Part shown: piece by piece, positions 60,278 to 64,000 of the stretch
Layout of the letters: the number at the start of each line of letters is the position of its first letter
Position numbering within the stretch: position 1 is the first letter of the stretch
Assembly (NCBI GenBank): GCA_964397045.1
Contig: CAYNHF010000033.1
Location: forward strand, 62,001-126,000
Direction: 5' to 3'
Length of the DNA stretch: 64,000 bases
Source of the DNA: CAYNHF01 sp964397045
GTDB lineage: Bacteria > Actinomycetota > Acidimicrobiia > Spongiisociales > UBA5794
Position numbers and translations under genes: made by a program
Notes under the pieces: generated by a model
The model's database searches: none
What the model was told of the DNA's origin: nothing
The model's input: the letters and a program-made list of their open reading frames with translations, nothing else

Positions 60278-61242
60278 GCCAGAGCTTCTGCGACTCGGAG
60301 GATGGCTTCCTCCGCGCTTCCCTCAAAGGTGAAACCAGCCGCGTTGTGATGGCCACCCCCGCCGAGTCCGGCGGCAACCGCACCCACGTCCGCAGCACCG
60401 CGAGACCTCAAGCTCCCCTTGGTCTTACCGTCACCGAGCTCGCGTAGCAGGCAGGCTACTTCGGCTTCTTCAGCGACACGGATCAGGTCGATCAGACCGT
60501 CTGCTTGCTCGTAGGCGATGCCGGCCGCAGCGAGGTCCTCCACTGTGAGTCGCGACCACACCAGGCTCGCCTCCGGTACCAGCTGAGCCCGCGACAACAC
60601 GGCGCCCGCTACCTGAAGGTATCCGAAAGGCGATTCTTCGTAGAGGTGGCGGCCCACCCGCTCGGGGGCGACACCTCGGGTGAGGAGATCCGCCGCAATC
60701 TGGTGGACCGCAGGGCTCGTGGCTGAGTACTGGAAGCGACCGGTGTCGGTGACCAACCCGACGTACAGCGCCTCCGCCACCGCGGCGTCGACCTCCCATT
60801 CGAGCAGGGCGAGCAGTCGGTGAATCACCTCGGCGGTAGCCGCGGCCGTAGGGTCGACCACCGAAACGTCGCCGAAGCCGTCGTTCGTCATGTGATGGTC
60901 GATGACGACGAATCGTCCGGCACGTTCGGTGATTCCCGTTGCGCTGCCGAGCCGGTCGGGCGCGGCAACGTCGACCGCGACGGCAACATCGACGGCGGTG
61001 TCGGTGAGCTCGCCGGGTGACACCAGCACGTCCGAAACGAGGAAGCCCAGCTGATCCGGGACGACGAACGGCTCACCAAAGGTCGCGAAGGCGGACTTGC
61101 CCGCCTGCCGGGCCGCAAGGGCCAGGGCAATAGCCGAACCCAGGGCGTCGCCATCCGGCCCGACGTGCCCGATCACCGCTATCGATTCCGCGGCGCCCAG
61201 GACGGCTGCCGCCTCGCTCATTGCCGTGTCGAGCTCGGTCAT
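60274..61242 (-). CDS. nrnA: DHH/DHHA1 phosphoesterase, NrnA type
   Basis: 322 aa. IAVIGHVGPDGDALGSAIAL (first metal Asp/His), VDVAAPDRLG, the DHH motif in VIDHHMTND and a DHHA1 end with GGGGHHNAAGF. NrnA cuts short oligoribonucleotides and removes the 3'-phosphate of pAp. It lies between rbfA and truB with 4-nt overlaps. Confidence 0.9.
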   Translation of the reverse strand: MTELDTAMSEAAAVLGAAESIAVIGHVGPDGDALGSAIALALAARQAGKSAFATFGEPFVVPDQLGFLVSDVLVSPGELTDTAVDVAVAVDVAAPDRLGSATGITERAGRFVVIDHHMTNDGFGDVSVVDPTAAATAEVIHRLLALLEWEVDAAVAEALYVGLVTDTGRFQYSATSPAVHQIAADLLTRGVAPERVGRHLYEESPFGYLQVAGAVLSRAQLVPEASLVWSRLTVEDLAAAGIAYEQADGLIDLIRVAEEAEVACLLRELGDGKTKGSLRSRGAADVGAVAAGLGGGGHHNAAGFTFEGSAEEAILRVAEALA

Positions 61243-61616
61243 TCGTCATCCTCCACTATCGGCTCTTGTCCCGTATCGAGGTCCTGGAGCAACGCGTCGA
61301 TCAGCAGCCCTTGCTCAATCGAGGGATCCACTTCGAAGACCAGGTGGGGGGTGAATTTGAGCCTGGTCTGCTGCCCGACCGCTCGCTGGATCCGAGGGGC
61401 AGCATGAGTCAGAGCGCTCGCGGTCGCCGCCTGTTCCTCGTTGGTACCAAGCACCGAGTAGAACACCGTCGCGTAGCGAAGATCGGGTGTGGTGTCGACA
61501 CCCGTCACCGTGACAAACCCGATACGCGGGTCCTTCAATCCCGTGATCTCTTCCGCAACAACTTCGCGGACGAGTTCGTTGACCTTTCGCATCCGCGGGG
61601 TGCGTGCCCTGCTCAC
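61239..61616 (-). CDS. rbfA: ribosome-binding factor A
   Basis: 125 aa. Typical VNELVREVVAEEITGLKDPRIGFVTVTGVD with ATVFYSVLG, and the C-terminal RLKFTPHLVFEVDPSIEQG. Needed for 30S maturation. Overlaps neighbours by 4 nt. Confidence 0.93.
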   Translation of the reverse strand: MSRARTPRMRKVNELVREVVAEEITGLKDPRIGFVTVTGVDTTPDLRYATVFYSVLGTNEEQAATASALTHAAPRIQRAVGQQTRLKFTPHLVFEVDPSIEQGLLIDALLQDLDTGQEPIVEDDE

Positions 61617-61906
61617 ATCGGCTCCTCGAGATGGCTCACCACTACCGACAACACTTCGATGTCCGACCGTTCCCGCAGGTCACGTTCGACAGCGTGCAGG
61701 ATACGGTCGAGTTGGCCGGGATGCGCGGCCGCCACGGCTATGCCGAACGCCGTGCGCTGCCAGAGATCCTGGTGCTCGACCTCAGCCACCGACACCGGGT
61801 GGGTGCGCATGAGTTGCGCCACTGCCTTCTTCACGATGCTGCGCTTCTCCTTGAGTGAATGCACGTCGTGGAGACGGATATCAACCCGCATGGCGGCGGC
61901 AAACAC
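61613..61906 (-). CDS. DUF503 family protein
   Basis: 97 aa from GTG 61906, preceded by GGAG at 7 nt; a longer GTG/ATG frame to 61951 is less likely. The start MFAAAMRVDIRLHDVHSLKEKRS is the family signature (YlxP). These proteins sit next to rbfA and infB in many Gram-positives; the role is thought to lie in ribosome maturation. Confidence 0.85.
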   Translation of the reverse strand: MFAAAMRVDIRLHDVHSLKEKRSIVKKAVAQLMRTHPVSVAEVEHQDLWQRTAFGIAVAAAHPGQLDRILHAVERDLRERSDIEVLSVVVSHLEEPM

Positions 61907-62011
61907 CAGGTCAACTCCGGGGCCGGACGGCCGTCGCCGTGTCCGGTTCAACCGCGATCTCCCCCTGATGCGTCACGGTGGGATCCAATACCATCGCCTC
62001 GCTCCCTCGAC

Positions 62012-64000
62012 TCAGGTGCGAGCGACTTCCTTGACCTCGTACGACTCGATCGTGTCGCCTTCCTTGACGTCACGGAAGTTCTGCAGCCCGATGCCGCATT
62101 CGAACCCGGTCGCGACCGTAGCCACGTCATCCTTGAACCGTCGCAGTGACGCGATCGTTCCGTCGTAGACGACCACACCGTCGCGCACGAGGCGAGCCCG
62201 GGCGTTGCGGTTGATCTCGCCCTCCGTGACATAAGAGCCTGCCACGAAACCGTACCGTGGAGCTCGAAAGACGGCCCGTACATCTGCCACCCCGAGGAAC
62301 GTCTCGACCTCCTCCGGTGCCAGTTCTCCGACCAGCACGTTCTCCACGTCTTCGAGCAGTTCGTAGATGATCGAGAAGGTACGGATGTCGATGGCTGCTT
62401 CTTTGGCGGCCTTGCGAGCGCCGGCATCGGGGCGCACGTTGAAGCCGTACACCATGGCGTCTGAGGCGTCTGCCAACGTGATGTCGTGTGAGTTGATCCC
62501 ACCGACGGCACCATGAATGATCGTGATCCTGCCGTCTTCTCGCGAAATCTTGACGATCGCATCGCGAATCGCCTCTAACGAACCGTGCGCGTCTGCCTTG
62601 ATGATGATGCGCAGCTCGGCGTGATCCGCGGTCCGGAATTGTTCGAGCAGATTCCCGAGCCGCTCGGTGGCAGTCGGTACGGTGAGTTCGAGCGCACGCA
62701 ACTCGTCCAGCTTCGCCTGGGCTTGTTTGCGAGCCACCCGCTCGTTGGCAACGACTTCGAACATGTCGCCTGCGCTCGGTACGTCGTCCCAACCCATCAC
62801 CAGCGCGGGAGCGCTGGGCCCGGCCTTGTCGACCTTGGCCCCGTTCTCGTCGAACATGGCACGCACCCTGCCCGAAACGGCGCCGGCGACGAGAGCATCA
62901 CCCCGTTTGAGGGTGCCGCGTTGCACGATCACTGTGGCGGTGGGGCCGCGGCCCACTTCGAGCTGGCTTTCGATGACGGTACCGACGGCGGGAGCGGCGG
63001 GATTCGCCTGAATGTCTTCGACCTCGGCAACCAGAGACACCATTTCGAGGAGTGCGTCGATGCCATCACCGTTCAATGCCGACACCTCTGCGTCTACCAC
63101 GTCACCGCCGAGTTCCTCCACAACGAGCTCGTGCTGGGTCAACGCGGCCCTGACCGCGTAAGGGTCCGCAGTCGCGAGATCCATCTTGTTGATGGCCACG
63201 ATGATGGGGACCTCGGCTGCCTTGGCGTGGCTGATCGCCTCGACCGTTTGCGGCATCACGCCGTCATCTGCGGCAACGACGATGATCGCGATATCGGTGA
63301 CATCGGCTCCTCTGGCCCGGAGCGCAGTGAACGCTTCGTGGCCGGGCGTATCGATGAATGTGATCGTCCCGTCCGGCCGGGTTACCTGATAGGCACCGAT
63401 GTGCTGAGTGATTCCACCGGCCTCGCCCTCGATGACGTTCGCGGCGCGAATCGTGTCGAGGAGCTGGGTCTTGCCGTGGTCGACATGACCCATGACGGTG
63501 ACAACAGGCGGCCGTGCCCTGAGGGTCGCAGGGTCGTCTTCGTACTCAACGATCGAACGCTGCAGTACCTCTTCCTCCTCGACTACTTCGGCTTCTTCGA
63601 CGAGTACGTCAAGGCCGTAGATCTTTCCGAGCGCCTCAATGGAGTCTTCGGGAATCTGCCCGCCGCCGGGAATCAGCTCGCCCATCTGCATGAGTTCGCG
63701 AACCACGTCGCCGGTCCTGGCACCCACCAGGCGAGCGAAGTCATGTGCGGTGACGCCCTGCTGGACGATGAGGATCCGGTCCTCTCCGTCTGCCACTTCA
63801 GACGGCGCTTCGGAACTTGATGGGGCAGGCTCCTCTACGAGGGGTGGTGCCGCGACCGGGTCGACATCAGGGGCCACCGCGGCGACTTCAGCTGCGGCGG
63901 CCTCGACGAGTGCTTCTTCCTCGACAACCTCGTCTGCCGCAACCTCAACCACGGCTTCGGCAGCCGGGACGGCTGCAGCCTCGGTCTGACCGGTCTCTTC
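62012..64000 (-). CDS. infB: translation initiation factor IF-2, C-terminal part (5' end outside the window)
   Basis: 662 residues visible, frame open at the right edge. An acidic Ala/Glu-rich N-terminal region, an IF2-N helix, then the G domain: GHVDHGKTQLL (G1), DTPGHEAFTALRARGADV (G3), NKMD (G4), SAL (G5). Beta-barrel domains II-IV follow and the end is EVARTstop. It brings fMet-tRNA to the 30S subunit using GTP. The first gene of the infB-rbfA-nrnA-truB-ribF order. Confidence 0.95.
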   Translation of the reverse strand, partial: EETGQTEAAAVPAAEAVVEVAADEVVEEEALVEAAAAEVAAVAPDVDPVAAPPLVEEPAPSSSEAPSEVADGEDRILIVQQGVTAHDFARLVGARTGDVVRELMQMGELIPGGGQIPEDSIEALGKIYGLDVLVEEAEVVEEEEVLQRSIVEYEDDPATLRARPPVVTVMGHVDHGKTQLLDTIRAANVIEGEAGGITQHIGAYQVTRPDGTITFIDTPGHEAFTALRARGADVTDIAIIVVAADDGVMPQTVEAISHAKAAEVPIIVAINKMDLATADPYAVRAALTQHELVVEELGGDVVDAEVSALNGDGIDALLEMVSLVAEVEDIQANPAAPAVGTVIESQLEVGRGPTATVIVQRGTLKRGDALVAGAVSGRVRAMFDENGAKVDKAGPSAPALVMGWDDVPSAGDMFEVVANERVARKQAQAKLDELRALELTVPTATERLGNLLEQFRTADHAELRIIIKADAHGSLEAIRDAIVKISREDGRITIIHGAVGGINSHDITLADASDAMVYGFNVRPDAGARKAAKEAAIDIRTFSIIYELLEDVENVLVGELAPEEVETFLGVADVRAVFRAPRYGFVAGSYVTEGEINRNARARLVRDGVVVYDGTIASLRRFKDDVATVATGFECGIGLQNFRDVKEGDTIESYEVKEVART

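Noticed and set aside
1..64000. Search by eye for rRNA, tRNA, insertion sequences and prophage genes
   Set aside because: None was found. A covariance-model search for tRNAs would be the proper test; I saw no cloverleaf with a GTTCGAATC-type loop in the intergenic gaps.

Overview
The window is a GC-rich, gene-dense chromosomal segment from an actinobacterium. The evidence is a mycobacterial-type SOS mutasome (imuA'-imuB and dnaE2 behind TCGAAC-N4-GTTCGA boxes), the gene order infB-DUF503-rbfA-nrnA-truB-ribF followed by rpsO-pnp, and Thr-rich linkers behind lipoboxes. Many start codons also sit 6-7 nt after a TANNNT element, which suggests leaderless transcription. The lipoprotein style hints at an Acidimicrobiia-like lineage, but that is inference. 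I saw no rRNA, tRNA, CRISPR array, insertion sequence or phage gene, so this reads as core chromosome with lineage-specific genes.

Left part (1-13 kb): the 3' two thirds of an Lhr helicase, a coiled-coil protein, a DUF971 protein, a DUF4032 kinase-like protein, a flavin reductase, a universal stress protein and an acetate transporter with a CRP/GlxR-like palindrome against its Shine-Dalgarno. Then come several unknown lipoproteins, an ABC exporter, a PNPOx-like protein and a lipoate ligase family protein. From 13.2 to 19.1 kb is an oligopeptide/nickel-type ABC operon whose substrate-binding protein appears circularly permuted. A perfect 16-bp hairpin separates it from the permease genes.

Middle (19-38 kb): an AroQ dehydroquinase fused to an alpha/beta hydrolase, aspC and serC, a tandem DsbA-like membrane protein, sixA, ltaE, SOS-controlled dnaE2, an ACT-domain protein, an LLM oxidoreductase, ychF, an SGNH hydrolase and udk. 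Then follows a small operon of a 45-aa protein, a ribbon-helix-helix protein and a DUF4097 'toastrack' protein, headed by 11-bp-spaced operator repeats.

Right part (38-64 kb): a TPP riboswitch controls thiN-thiB-thiP-thiQ (thiamine salvage). Next are an isochorismatase-like protein, YbaK, 5-FCL, an SDR, a membrane-anchored unknown, a YcaQ-type glycosylase, plsC and imuB/imuA' with the second SOS box. A DUF4397 protein that may start at CTG precedes the translation/RNA block: pnp with a long structured leader, rpsO, ridA, a rhodanese, a secreted hydrolase, ribF, truB, nrnA, rbfA, DUF503 and the C-terminal part of infB, which runs off the right edge.

The most unusual items are the permuted binding protein, the AroQ-hydrolase fusion, the symmetric SOS operators that contain a -10 element and touch or overlap start codons on both strands, the repeat-headed RHH/toastrack operon, and the RNase III-like stem before pnp.
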